The notes: generated from the letters alone by a model not told the origin. Counted from the stretch's first letter, positions 10,803 to 21,809 are shown. The stretch is 64,000 bases of DNA from Tetraselmis striata (GCA_006384855.1 VCJN01001501.1:1-64000); one strand, 5' to 3'. Program-made: numbers and translations.

Positions 10803-12917
10803 ACAATAATTAGTTACCGCTATAGCACGTAGGGCGGTAATTAATTTTAAAGGCGCGGTGCCTGTCCGTGTTTTTGCCACCCTTCTAGCGCGTTTTCCGA
10901 TTTGTAGTACTTCATGTATCTATTAGGCCTGGAAGATTTTATCCGTTGTCTTTGGTGCCCCCCCCCCCCCCCCCTTTTTGGGGGGCCCTCCCTTTGGAAA
11001 TACTTCCTTCCTTTGCAGTATTGCTTAAGTACTGCCATGAAACAAATAACAAGGAAACATCATGTTTGTGCCTTGTAAGCATGCAGGAACAGCCAGGGCA
11101 ACTAAAAACATGTTATAGATGAACTTCTGTGGGTATTGGACACCCCCACCATCATGTGAAAAAAAGGGGGACTGTGACAGTACTTTGTGCAGTACTGTAG
11201 ACAAGGCTGGGGCAGCAAATAGGCCGTTAATATAGATGCAGGACGATGCATAGAAGACCACCGCACGTAGATGAATATGGCACATAGATGAATGTGATAA
11301 ATGATAATGTTGTTTACATTGTCAACCCCAGACCCGCCCGACTGTATGAGACAACATAGACGGGGGTAGGTGTCCAGCAGCCGGTGGCTAAGCGAGCGCA
11401 TGTCGGTTAAGAAATCGCGGTTGGTGGCCAGCGCTTTTAGCGCCTCGATGGTCTCCACATGCGACGCCGTGTCGGCCGACCGTACCGGCTCCTCCATCAG
11501 TTTTGACTTAAGGTCATAGTCGCGCTGCTTGCCGAGCCGCTCCGTCCTCAGCATACCGAAATAGCGAGAGCTCCATGGCTTTTAGCAACGCGATGATGCT
11601 CGGCCAGTTGCCCTTCTCGACCCAATTACCGTTGCGGACAGCGCGGTACTGAGGTACTCCAACGAGCTTCGGAACGTTCGGCCGATTTGCCTTATGTCCG
11701 AGTTTCTTCTTCCAAAAGAACTGATGCGCGATACGTTTGTCCGGCGGGCGGGCTGGCCCTTTGCAGAGCTGCTCCCATACCCCATATACAACGCCAGTTT
11801 TGGAACGAGAGCTGAGAGGGAACAAGGCGCGATGGAGGGCGAAGACGAAGTCGAAGTCGACCGATTTAGCCTTGTCCGCCGACCAACCGACGCCCTCTAA
11901 CTCTCGCTTGTCTGCCAGGGAGTTATATTGCTGTTTTTTGGCAGACAGCGGGGCGCCGCTAGCTAGGCACTTGTGAGTAGGGAGGCGGTGATGACTCTCA
12001 GGGCTCGGCGCGGCGCTGGCCATCATCATCGTCGGGAACGGGTTGTGCGGTGCTTGCCGAGACCTAGCGGGGCGCTGGCAATCGACCTTAATTGTAACCG
12101 TTCTCGTCTCAAGGAACGCCAAGGTGTCTGTGACTGCCTCTAGCAGCAGGAATGCTGTGCAGTCTCGCGAAAGCCCACGGTCGTGCCGGGTGCCGGCCAG
12201 GCACATACACCATCTTGATATCGGTGTCAGTATGCAAAGGGTGGTAGTCGGGGGCATGGGCCTCGATTGCTTCATTCAGCTGGTCCGTAGAGTTCTTGTC
12301 GCCCCACTCCCGAGCGCCTAGCTTAACCCATACGTTCCGCACTGCGGTCCTGCCGTCAATGGAAATGCTGGCGCACGACGCCAGTGACGCCAGGAGGTAC
12401 ATATATAGTGGTGCTGCCTTGTGTGGGCGGCGGGTGATGGTGGTGGTGGGATAGGGGGAGGGATATCGGATATATGGAAGGCAATGAATGGGCATATGAG
12501 ATGATGGTGGCTGTCCTACTTAGCTCCCCGGCTAGGCCCGGCGCAAGGCTCGCAGGCGAGAAGGCAGTCCGGAGGGTACCGGTAAAATAAACCCGTTTGA
12601 AACCCGAAACAGATTGTACGGGTCGCACTAGGACAGTTGACTAGTTCCTGAAACCCCATAAAACAGAGCTTAGAGGATGCATTGCGGCGGTTTGTCTCCC
12701 CATCAGCCGCTACTGTGCCGGTGTCGAGTGCGCCGGCGCTGTCGGCTACGACATCGGGGGCATCGACGATTACTGTTCAAAGTACTAGTAGACTATAAGT
12801 TTTTTTCCGGAAAAGGAAGATCCCCCCCCCCCCCCCCCAACTTTTTCCGAGCAAAATCGCCACCGAAGACAACGGATAAAATCTTCCAGGCCTTAATAAT
12901 TCCGCTAATTATTGTTC
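10803..12917. mobile_element. Probable decayed DNA transposon with inverted repeats
   Basis: The motif AGGCCTGGAAGATTTTATCC followed by GTTGTCTT occurs at 10926-10954 on the plus strand and inverted at about 12862-12890. Farther out, CAATAATTAG at about 10804 is matched by its complement at about 12908. Both arms contain a C run inside the motif. The repeats bracket a frame-broken minus-strand ORF (about 11290-12495). This arrangement suggests a class II element of about 2.1 kb. No clear target-site duplication was identified and the transposase family is not recognised. Confidence 0.5.
11290..12495 (-). pseudogene. Frame-broken ORF of unknown family (possible transposase)
   Basis: Three consecutive stretches with coding-like composition lie in different frames on the minus strand. 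The first covers about 12400-12200 (contains WVKLGAREWGDKNSTDQLNE), the second about 12210-11540 (contains ADKAKSVDFDFVFALHRALF and NRPNVPKLVGVPQYRAVRNG), and the third about 11540-11300 (contains ETIEALKALATNRDFL). The third ends near a possible donor GTAAAC. The frame changes near 12205 and 11540 may be decay indels, unrecognised introns or programmed shifts. No domain is recognised. Position between inverted repeats makes a transposon origin likely. Confidence 0.4.
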
Positions 12918-13046
12918 CATTGGCGTCATTCCGTATATGTTAGTCGCTACATACATACCGTTTGCCGGTATAGAATACCGAAAGACTAAGTAGAAAGTAA
13001 AAGTAAGGATTATAGTTTGCCGAGATATCAGCCGAGCAGATCAACC

Positions 13047-13367
13047 ATGCAGCGCGCGATGCCCATTCGAAGCTGTATGAGCCGGTACAATGCCAGAAAG
13101 CGCAAGCACGGCGCAGCTGACGAGGAGGACTGTGATGCGGGGAATGAGTCAGGCATCGAGTCAGCGGAGGGCGGGGACAACAGCGACAGCGGTGAGGGTC
13201 CGAGACAACACATACGGCGGAATCGGCGGAAAGGGATGCATTACAAGCTGTGGAGGGCAGCCCCTGAAAACTATGCGGTAATGCCGCAACAACCCCACCA
13301 CTGGCTTCTGAATACCTCTGATCTAGCTGACGGCGGCGGGCTGCGGGATGCAGGGCCGCATGACTGA
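13047..13367 (+). CDS. Hypothetical acidic/basic protein fragment
   Basis: 106-codon frame starting with ATG at 13047. It has a basic start (RKRKHG at about residues 20-25), an acidic Ser/Asp/Glu/Gly stretch (AADEEDCDAGNESGIESAEG), then a basic patch RRNRRKG. Composition resembles a disordered nuclear protein or a transposon ORF. No domain is recognised and no splice signals are clear. Confidence 0.25.
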   Translation: MQRAMPIRSCMSRYNARKRKHGAADEEDCDAGNESGIESAEGGDNSDSGEGPRQHIRRNRRKGMHYKLWRAAPENYAVMPQQPHHWLLNTSDLADGGGLRDAGPHD

Positions 13368-13596
13368 GGTTGCGGTGCTGGTAAGCCCGGAGAGTCTGCA
13401 TGCGGCGGAGGCGGCGCAGCCGCATATGCACTAGACAATGCTCCGAAGCGAGCCCCAATTGTTTGCCCAGCGCCTGCCCCAATGTAACGCACCAGCTTGG
13501 CAGCAATTGGCAGCTCATTCGCCCCCCTTTCCCCCCCACAGACACACTACCAATACCACTTTCTCATCCCGGCGGGCAGTTGGTGCGTACGCAGTG

Positions 13597-13597
<1 letters not shown>

Positions 13598-13630
<33 letters not shown>
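13598..13630. repeat. 33-nt G run
   Basis: Uninterrupted G tract. C runs of about 20 nt follow at about 13770-13790 and 13957-13976. No gene could be assigned to it. Confidence 0.9.
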
Positions 13631-13631
<1 letters not shown>

Positions 13632-13790
13632 CACTATAGCTAAGCTAGTGATGTGAGGCAAGCGGGTCAGGCAGGCGGCAAGCGGGTCCCCGCTCTTCCA
13701 CAATCATTGGCCCTGCTCCCTCTTGCCCCGCCCCCGGGTGCCCTTTAGCTGCTCTCAGCATCCCTAGCCGCCCCCCCCCCCCCCCCCCCC

Positions 13791-13877
13791 ATGCATCCAA
13801 GTGCAGTCACTAGTTTAGATAGCCGGCAGCATTGCCTTGGCATCCTGCTACCAAATGCCCCCCCCCTCCCCCCCCGC

Positions 13878-13912
<35 letters not shown>

Positions 13913-14062
13913 TCATGGCTGGCACTACCTCGGGTGGCACCATGTCACCATATGCCCCCCCCCCCCCCCCCCCCCCATGCATCCAAGTGCAGTCACTAGT
14001 TTAGATAGCCGGCAGCATTGCCTTGGCATCCTGCTACCAAATGCCCCCCCCTCCCCCCCCGC

Positions 14063-14117
<55 letters not shown>

Positions 14118-14170
14118 TCATGGCTGGCACTACCTCGGGTGGCACCATGTCACCATATGCCCCCCCCCCT
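13791..14170. repeat. Tandem duplication (period 186 bp) with CA repeats and C runs
   Basis: Copy 1 is 13791-13976 and copy 2 is 13977 to about 14170. Both begin ATGCATCCAAGTGCAGTCAC, contain a C-rich run and a CA repeat (longer in copy 2, about 52 nt), and end with GGTGGCACCATGTCACCATA plus another C run. Outside the microsatellites the copies are nearly identical, so the duplication is recent. Confidence 0.9.
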
Positions 14171-14407
14171 TCCCCCAGCCCTCAACGCCCTCTCTTCCAT
14201 CCCCAGCCGTGTGGCCCGCCTTTGCGGGTGCACCCACCAAGCGAGCCCCGCGCGTGCCTCGGCACCAGCTCCTACAGCCTAGCACTGGCCCCTTTAGCCT
14301 CGCCATCATGCAAGTGCCAGGCATCACACTAGCGATGGGGGAAGGAGAGGACATGGAAGATTACATGCACCAGTGGTTGCGGCAGAGGGGGGAGGGGGGT
14401 CAAAACT

Positions 14408-15019
14408 TTATGTGCGCTGGCTTGCTTGGAAGATGCGCTGCTATTCGTAGTCAATGCCGGCCGCAGGCAACCCCGCGCCAAGTCGCGCTTGAGCGCGCGC
14501 TGCTGGCGGCGCACCATCTGCTGTGGTGCCTCGGGCTCCCAGAGCTCGTCCTCCATGAGTTGCGCAATCAGGCAGTTGATGCAGCACGCACTACAGCCAG
14601 ACATGTCGTTGCATGTGCACATCACCGCATACGCGACTCAAGACAACATGCGTTGTTCAAACTGAGTCCGCACACACACCACACAAGCACCGACACCCCT
14701 ACATGCTCATGTCTAACACCCATAGCTACCCTTCTGAGCAGCTCTAGACTAATTGCTGCCACGGGGGAGCTCGGGACATAAAGCGGGGGCTGTGCGCTGC
14801 CCGTACATCCGCTGGCTGGCCCACCAGGTCCGCCTCCTCCACGATGTCCGCCTCCTCCCCGTCAGCTCCATGCGCGTCGACATCGCCATGTTGCTGCTGC
14901 TCCTCCGCTCCACCGTCACCGCCGGAAGGGGCTCCGAATTGTGCGCCGGGCCCGCCCTCCGCATACACAGACTGCCAGCTGTCGTCGTCTCCAACCTCCG
15001 CTCGTACACAATATTTCCG
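14408..15019 (-). CDS. Possible PLAC8-like cysteine-rich gene, partial exons
   Basis: Two coding-like exons on the minus strand. The upstream one begins at an acceptor at about 15019 and reads RKYCVRAEVGDDDSWQSVYA, then an acidic Gln-rich stretch; its end is near 14750-14820. The downstream one starts at about 14636 and contains GCSACCINCLIAQLMEDEL, whose CxxCCxxCxxxQ spacing resembles the C-terminal motif of PLAC8/cornifelin proteins. The junction between the exons and both gene ends could not be resolved. The PLAC8 assignment rests on that one motif. It could instead be an unrelated cysteine-rich protein. Confidence 0.3.
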
Positions 15020-15682
15020 CTACTTTCCGAGATTATCACAGATGCCCATCGTCCCATGGGGCTCTTAACGCGCCTACATGCCATCCCATCTACCGGTGCC
15101 TGTCTTTATCGCAAGTTTGGGGCATTTACGCAATCTGTGGGTGTGGTGCAGTGGGTGGGCGTCGACCGGGGTCCGATTCGGCCGTTTTTCTTTTTCGCCT
15201 CAGGCAGAGGGGACACGATGGGCCCCCATCACAGACCGCCTCGGAGGTAATTTTTTTGTTAGGCCGCGTCCACATGAGCAAAGCCTCAACTATCAGGGGG
15301 TTAGACTGGCTAGATATCAACATGGGTCGAGTGGGAGTCGGCGAGCGAGGGGTGTCGAGATAGCGGAAATCCAGCTTGGTGGGGTCTCCCGGGCCGGCAC
15401 CGACCGAGATTGACCGCAACTCGACCGCCAACGAGCAATAGCCCTCCGTATGTGTATGTACCCTATCCTCATAGGCTTTGTTGGCATATGTTTACCCACG
15501 GAAGAGGTCGAGTCCGAGTGGGTGTTTCTGAAAACGCGAGTTATTGTTAGATCGGACGTGAAAAATCTGCGGGGTCGCGAGGGGCACCATCCATGTAGCC
15601 CTTGATCCGCACCAGAAGGTTGTATAGCATACTTATGAGGTAGGCTACAGACCTAAAGTAGCCGAATTCTAGGGCAGGTGGT

Positions 15683-15749
15683 GCCCGTTCGGCTCGGGGA
15701 TGAGGCCGTGCGTGAGGCAGCATGCCCCACGTACGAGAGCCGAACGGGC
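15683..15749. repeat. Short perfect inverted repeat
   Basis: GCCCGTTCGGCTC at 15683-15695 is matched by its exact complement at 15737-15749, giving a 13-bp stem with a 41-nt loop. No terminator-like T run follows. Role unknown. Confidence 0.6.
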
Positions 15750-16865
15750 GTTGCCCGTCCGTAGCTAACGTAAATAGTACGCCGTTTTCGATCACGAGTA
15801 CGCAGAACAAAACATGATTGATTACATCGGCAAATAAATACAACGTGATATTGTAAGCTTTAGGCGAGAGACTTTAGCATAGACTAGGGAAAGGTTTGCA
15901 ACAAAGGAAATTGTTACAGAATGCCAAGGCATACACGCACGGCTTTGTACCATTATCCGTTTGGCAGCCGGTTTGCATGTAGGCATTTGGGTTCATGTAT
16001 GCAATCTAGGCTTGTTGTCATCAAGGGGTCATCGGGTTATCATGGCTGGTGAAAGCATGGCATATGGCGAGCATGTGGCAAGCGTGTGACATGGCATGTG
16101 GCGTGCACGTGGTAAGCATGTGGCAAGCATATGTGTGTGGGCGGATGGGCTGCTTGGTTGCGTGTTCTTGTTTTAGTATAAGGGGGTGAGTGGTATGAGT
16201 ATGGCGGTATTGTAGGTGTGTGGGTATAGGTATGAATGCAGGGTTATGGTAGTAACCCTAACATGTACATACCATACACTAATTAAAAGCACTGAGAAAG
16301 GTATACCGCGACGTTTGCATTTCGCTATTTCTCCAATGTGAGGCGCCGTGCGCCTCTATTTACGCCTCGTGTGGCGCAATTGTGTTAGGGTACCGGATAT
16401 TGATTGAACTATGTGATTGATGATAAATCTGCTCATAAATTTACATTCTTTTAGGGTTTCAAGTCATAAACCTTCTATTCAGCTGCCCACCTACAATACG
16501 TAAACTCGGTTTTATCTGCTCGAAAAACGGGGCTTGGTACTTATTATGTGGAACGGTGTAGTAGATGCACTTCGATATACAACAACTATACTCTGGGCGC
16601 GCGTTCACGTCGCGCCGTGCTGCCACCGACACCCCCCCCCCCCCCCCCCCCACACCCACCCACCCGATTGATTCCAAAAGTGACACGTCAGCAATCGTAC
16701 CTGAACGTACCGTCACGTACCAAAACGTACAAATCACACACCTGAAGATTTTGGACATCATGCATGCTTTGACATCTCTTTGTAACGCGTCCTCGCAAAT
16801 CTACGATTCAGTCATTGTCAGGTGCCGCGCCAAATTGAGTACCGACTTAATGTGTTGCTAAGAAA
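15750..16865. other. No recognised gene
   Basis: AT-richer sequence with GCATGTGGCAAGC-like repeats around 16060-16125 and a C run at about 16630-16650. No gene is supportable. Confidence 0.4.
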
Positions 16866-17540
16866 GTAATATGCTGTTCGGCATGCTTCAAGGGGAGGGG
16901 GCTGTGTGGTTTGCCGAAAAGACGCCTTGGCTTGAGTTACGTGTTTTCTAGGGCAAGAGCATGTCGGCAACCCGCCAGAATTTAACAGAAAGCACGAAGT
17001 GACGGAGAAGGGCACGGACGCGGCCCGCCGCATGGCAGGCGGGGCGCGAAGATGGAAGTAGATGAGGGCAGTAGAGAGCCCGGTGGCTTTCATAGAACAC
17101 TACCTCGAGCGGTCGACTCACACCGTTGTGTTGGAGCTGACCGCCAGACAGTGCTCGTTGTCACGGCAGTATTCTACGTCTAATTTGGGTGTTGTAGCCC
17201 GCCCGCGGCACAAGAATTCATGCTCGTGCTTAGTAAGATGTGTAGCTACACGCTTCGTGCCACGTGGATTGGCGTGTCGCATCGAACGCACGCAGTGCGC
17301 GCCAGACGAAAAGAAACCCCAACTATAAGGGTAATAAACACTTCAAAGTGAGGGGGCTATGTGATTTTCCGAGCTCGATCTTGGGACACCACGCAGGAGG
17401 GCGCCGGCTGGCCCGAGGGGCAAACGAGGGGCGGTCAAGAAGCTGGGGCCGGGCACCGGGTCCGGAGAGTGAGCCGAAAGGCGACCACGCACACGGGACA
17501 CTTGGGAGGACCGACGGCGTAGCGCACGACGAGTCGGCCG
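16866..17540 (+). repeat. Dispersed repeat R, copy 1
   Basis: This segment is homologous, in inverted orientation, to 39270-39995. Shared blocks include CAACCCGCCAGAA/TTTAACAGAAAGCACGAAGT near 16970, TAAGATGTGTAGCT near 17236, CACGTGGATTGGCGTGTCG near 17268 and TTGGGACACCACGCAGGAGG near 17380. The part from about 17133 to 17330 recurs in direct orientation at 18458-18650. No ORF of known family is inside. Confidence 0.7.
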
Positions 17541-17627
17541 GGCGAAAAGAAGTCCGGGGAGGGCGGGAAGACAACCACCTCGGGCGCCATTTCCGAAAGG
17601 CGCTGATGCCAGCCCCGGTCGGGCCAG

Positions 17628-18457
17628 TTGCACGATGACGGTGGCCGCCACGTAGGAGGTGGGGAGTTTGATGGCGGGATCGTTGATGCGGCACCAGAGG
17701 GGGTTTCACTATTTGTGCTCGCAACGCCACGCTCAGTCGGCAAGGCGCATGCTGTCGGCAGCCTCACTGCGGAGGTCGCGCTAGCAGCGGTTGTAGCACG
17801 GAAGACGCGTGTTCTCCATCGTAGCGAAGCGGTTGATGGTGTGACGACCCTTGATATTGTCGAGGTGGTTGAAGTGGTGCGTATATTGAACGACCAATCG
17901 TCGTAGTCATTATTGCGATAATAAATAATTGCCGTAGTCATTATTGCGTCTGACACATCGTTAGATGTTCGCCGTGGTGTTGATAAGGTGCGCACGAATG
18001 TGGATGTCGTTGGTTTTGAGGATGAATCCAAAGCTCCCGTAACTTTGTCATGAGCAGAGGGGGCGGAAGGTGAGGTTGGCGCGGATGTAAACCATCGCCA
18101 TGTACGCGTGTTCTTCGGGGAGAGGCACCGCCTGTCGACCTCACAACTCCGAAAGGAAGATGAGCACGGCGTACCAACCTTTAGGCAGCCCCGTGTAGGT
18201 TATGTGCATCTCGTGGTTGCCGTCGTACCAGAAACGGCGCGCCGCCTCTGTGGTCCCGTTGAGGACGGCGCCCCACCCTAGCCGGAGCTATCGACGTGCA
18301 TATGCAGATGGTCTCGACATGCTTGTAGATGGAGTGGCCGTTAATGTAGGTAGGGACCGCGGCCTACTCCTTGAGGCCACGCCGGAGCTGACGCATCTTG
18401 ATGCGCCCCTTCCACGAGTCATGCGTGCGGAGCACGTCGTGCGGCTCGCGGATGTGG
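17628..18457. other. Open reading stretches of unknown origin between R repeats
   Basis: Both strands are open over several hundred bases (plus 17628-17906 and 18202-18558; minus 17435-18031). The plus strand has valine- and aspartate-rich stretches such as YADGLDMLVDGVAVN. Because the segment is bracketed by direct R repeats it may be the inside of a non-autonomous element, but no domain is seen. Confidence 0.25.
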
Positions 18458-18650
18458 TGCAGTTGACCGTGCTCGACACGGCAGTTTTTCTACATCTATT
18501 TTTTGGGTGTTGTAGCACGCCCCAGTATAGCGCTCCATGCTCGTGCTTAGATGTGTAGCCGCACGCGTCGCATGCATGGCACGTGGATTGGTGTGCAACG
18601 TCGCATCAAACGCGCGTAGTGCGCGCCAGACGGAAAGAAACTCCAACTAA
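18458..18650 (+). repeat. Dispersed repeat R, partial copy 2
   Basis: Diverged direct repeat of about 17133-17330, about 1.3 kb downstream. Shared blocks include TTGGGTGTTGTAGC, CATGCTCGTGCTTAG, GCACGTGGATTGG and GTGCGCGCCAGACG. Confidence 0.65.
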
Positions 18651-18864
18651 TGAACATGATGTCATGTGCATATTAAATTGTGATATACTAAACAACAGCG
18701 CAACTACGGACGATATGCAAGTCGCGCGATATCAAGTACACATGGTAAGGACGATTAGAGCGACTACAGTAGGCAGCGACAACCAGTCGCTATTCTCTGG
18801 CGCGCTGCTGATATAATGCATTCCTGGTGGTATATATGTCCAGGCGTCCTATGCGTCAAACCCG

Positions 18865-19416
18865 TTGCCACAGTACGGTGTGGGTGTCCCCGCGGGGGTT
18901 GTGGCCGGGTTGCACATTATGATACAATTACGCACCCGAGTATTTCCCACTGCCCGCCGATTGGCCCGGATTCATGCCATGCCTGAGCGGTTCCTTGAAC
19001 ACTGCCCTGCATGTGGCGGAGGTGAATCTGAGACTATCGAACATATGTTGGTGGAGTGCCCGCGGTGGGGGGATCACCGTCATAATTTTGGGTTGTTAGT
19101 TCCGGAGTACAGGGATTTTATGAGTAGTCACGTTAGTGCGTCAACGCCTGAGGACTTAACTGCCTTTATTTTGGGCGGGTTCCCCCCGTCCCTTCACGGC
19201 GCCCTGGATTTTACTGGGAATGAGAAATTTTTCCAGCTATGGCGTCGGGCCCTCCCTCACATTGCTTGTTTTGTTGCACATGTATCGCACTCCCGAAATG
19301 CTTTGCTCCGCGGGTTGGGCTTGCCCCAACTCGCATTACTCGAATGGGCCGACGCCCAAACGGGTAGGGCGGACCTTTCGTGGTCAGTGCCGGGTATTTT
19401 GATGGCAGTGTTTTAG
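18865..19416 (+). pseudogene. C-terminal end of a non-LTR reverse transcriptase ORF (zf-RVT type)
   Basis: About 180 codons survive from a LINE ORF. The reverse transcriptase domain is missing through 5' truncation. The motif HCPACGGGESETIEHMLVEC has the CxxC...HxxxxC spacing of the reverse-transcriptase zinc-binding domain. The end, LLRGLGLPQLALLEWADAQT, is shared with the copies at 7711 (plus) and 61300-61590 (minus). The remnant cannot make a functional enzyme. Confidence 0.75.
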
Positions 19417-19420
19417 ACGG

Positions 19421-20517
19421 TTCCCCTACCTCTTGGGTTGAGCGGAGGAAAAGGAGAGCCGCGTCCGAAATAGCTTGGAATACGAGAGAATCGATACCGT
19501 TTGCAATACGGTTTTATCACGGATTTTTAGGCGTCCGTCCTCCGTCGTCGTGTGCTGCGTCTTCGTGAATGAACCGTCATACGTTCGATCTTTGCTCGTT
19601 TGATTTCTAGGCACTCCTACCACAGTCCGTAAAAATCCTGCGACTAAGACGAATCTATCGTGAATTATACCGGAAACATACGCGCTTCGCGAAAATCACG
19701 AATGTCCTCCGTCCGTCCTGTCACATACGCGCTTCGCGTATGAACCGTCATACGTTCGGTTTTCGGTCGTTTGATTTCACGGTACTGGTACGTGTGCGGT
19801 AAGATTCTGAATGGATGCGCGTGTATTCTAGCCCAGGCACGTCATATATTCGTCTAAAACGCCAAAATAACGCGGTACCGCAGCGCGTTTTTACTGCTGA
19901 ATCAGCAAGCGAGACTATTCAGCGACTATTCCTTACCTATACGGTAGTCCAAGTATGGTGCTGTAAAAAGGGGTCGCCGCGGTGCGGGGGCAGTCCGCCG
20001 ACCCGGGGCCCGGCGTCCGTCGACGGACGGGCGACGGTCGAACGACGGCGTCCGGCGTCCGGTGCCGGTACAGGCGGCGGGCGTGGCGATTCGCGCCGTG
20101 CCCGCCCCGTAGACCTGACGACCGGCCCGACCTGCGCGGCCTCGTGCGGGATGCGGGCCGCCTGTAGGCGGCTTGTACTGTATTGCTGATCTTGTAGTGC
20201 TGCTTTTTTTGATTTTTTTTGGTAATACACCTTTTAGCGGTGGGTTGGGTACCGGCCTTTTTGTAATGCACACCAGTAGTCAGCGGCCCGCTTTTACGCG
20301 GCTTGCAGATTTAATCTGTTTTACAAAATAATACGTCTCTTTTGAAAAATAATAAATTACTGACAAATCTAACGCTAAAAGCAGTATTACCCGGAAACAA
20401 CAGTATTACAAGCTCAACACTACAATAAGCCGGCTAAAAGCGGCCGCCCGCATCCCGCACCAGGCTCAACCCAAGAGGTAGGGGCACCACCACACATCCC
20501 CGGCGCGAAGCGCCGCT
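19421..20517. mobile_element. Nested insertion holding family A 3' tails
   Basis: Sequence that splits the family B LINE tail. It contains three hairpin tails resembling the 3' end of the retrotransposon at 33291-37280: plus strand at about 20140-20175 (GCGGGATGCGGGCCGCC then TAGGCGGC), a weaker one at about 20285-20308, and an inverted one at about 20435-20462. The T-rich stretch ending TTTTTGTAATGCACACC (about 20259-20275) matches the element A terminus. A GC-rich piece of unknown origin lies at 19970-20135. No duplication flanks the whole insertion, so it probably accumulated in steps. Confidence 0.55.
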
Positions 20518-20729
20518 TAGTGATCCAACAGTGTTGGAAATTCCGTCACTGGCCTTCAATTAGTCTTGCGAAATGCTTCGGCAATTTGCTTGATGACTAT
20601 AACGGAGCGTCGCCTACCCACCAGGGCTTCCCGTAACTGGATTGCTGCCTAAACGGCCGTCGTAGAGACGCTGCAAGGGTTTCACCATGCCAGTCCTGTC
20701 CCGGGGGCGGGAAAAATGCATTCCTGGTC

Positions 20730-21095
20730 ACTATTAAAGTATTAATCTAGGATGCTTGACCCTAGCGACCGATCCTGAGCGACCTGTGGAATGGATGTTA
20801 TCTGTCATCGCTCTAAAACTTGATAATTTATGACTAACGCGATTCTTACTGTGCGGGTGTGGGTGCCGGACTATGCGCACCTGCGCGCCACGTGCGGCAC
20901 CGAACCATCGTCATATGATCCTGCGATCGACGTCAGCGCATTGGGGGTGAGCTTGATCGTGTGGGGTGGGGGGGGGATTTTGAGTCGCAGCGCCGAAGTC
21001 CATATGCTCTGTATCAAGCGTCCGCATCACGCGCCAGCAAGACACAGCTTCGCGAAGCAGCGCGGCAGTTGGACGCGGCCCCTAGCTGGCTCGGG
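20730..21095. other. Upstream region of the YjbQ gene
   Basis: No gene seen. A small G-rich run (GGGGTGGGGGGGGGA) lies at about 20962-20976, roughly 120 bp before the chosen start. The reading frame of the gene is open here too, so a longer N-terminus starting at 20961 cannot be excluded. Confidence 0.4.
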
Positions 21096-21809
21096 ATGGC
21101 CGCTCCGATGAGTCGCGCTTGGGGTGCGCTGGGCCACCCCGCCGCCCGCGCAGGCGGCGCCGCGACGGCTTCGCGTGCCGTGCCGTTGGGCGGGAGGTAC
21201 CCACCCAACTGCAGCACCCGGCAGGTTGGTCAACCGGCAGGCACGGGGCCGGCGCGGCGCTTTCCGCCAGATGGGGCTTCTCGGCGGCGCGTGCAAGTCG
21301 CCGCCTCCGCTGGCAGCGGCTCGATGGTGATCAAGTACAAGCAGATAGAGGTGACGACGCAGCCCGGCGTGGCGTTGTTCGACATCACGCCGCAGGTGGA
21401 GGCGCTGCTGGCCGAGGTGGGCGCGCAGGAGGGCGTGGTTCACATAATGTCGCGCCACACGACGACGGCGGTGGTGATCAACGAGATGGAGGGGCGGCTG
21501 GTGGACGACGTCCGGCAGTTCCTGCCCAAGCTCGTGCCGCCGGGCGAGCCTTACCTGCACAACGACCTCCACCTGCGCCACGGCCCCGAGGGCTGGCCCG
21601 GCGGCGACGAGGCGTGGCGCGCACAAGAGCCCGTCAACGCGCACAGCCACCTGCAGGCGATGCTGCTAGGGCAGTCGGAGACGGTGCCGGTGCACGGCGG
21701 GGCGCTGGTGCTGGGCACGTGGCAGAGCGTCATCTTGGTGGAGCTGGACGGCATGAAGGGCCGCGTCCGCACGGTGGGCCTGCAATTCATGGGGCAGGCC
21801 CAGCGGTAG
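21096..21809 (+). CDS. YjbQ/UPF0047 family protein with predicted targeting peptide
   Basis: Intronless, 237 residues from the ATG at 21096 (ATGs at 21108 and 21324 are alternatives). The core of about 160 residues starts after 21324. Family signatures are HIMSRHTTTAVVINE, the PYLHNDL segment, NAHSHLQAMLLGQSETVPV and LGTWQSVILVELDG. YjbQ family members form trimers and one bacterial member has weak thiamine-phosphate synthase activity; the physiological role is not settled. The first 75 residues are rich in Ala, Arg, Gly, Pro and Ser and poor in acids, consistent with a chloroplast or mitochondrial targeting peptide, though that is inference. It is the only recognised gene without introns here. 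It converges with the TLDc gene. Confidence 0.88.
   Translation: MAAPMSRAWGALGHPAARAGGAATASRAVPLGGRYPPNCSTRQVGQPAGTGPARRFPPDGASRRRVQVAASAGSGSMVIKYKQIEVTTQPGVALFDITPQVEALLAEVGAQEGVVHIMSRHTTTAVVINEMEGRLVDDVRQFLPKLVPPGEPYLHNDLHLRHGPEGWPGGDEAWRAQEPVNAHSHLQAMLLGQSETVPVHGGALVLGTWQSVILVELDGMKGRVRTVGLQFMGQAQR

Larger units (their letters stand above)
18829..20714 (+). mobile_element. LINE copy, family B, 5'-truncated, with nested insertion and 14-bp TSD
   Basis: The element is flanked by the identical 14-mer AATGCATTCCTGGT at 18815-18828 and 20715-20728. It contains the 3' end of a retrotransposon ORF (to 19416), then an insertion of about 1.1 kb (19421-20517) absent from the copy at 7691, and then the conserved 3' tail from TGATCCAACAGTGTTGG to GGGCGGGAAAA. 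The continuous counterpart at 7815-8018 shows exactly where the insertion went in. Confidence 0.85.

Noticed and set aside
17435..18031. 198-codon minus-strand ORF
   Set aside because: Ser/Thr/Pro-rich composition without a motif, in a repeat with an equally open opposite strand. Probably chance in GC-rich DNA.
17133..18650. LTR retrotransposon bounded by direct repeats
   Set aside because: The repeats lack TG...CA ends and an identifiable primer-binding site, and the inside has no gag or pol domain.
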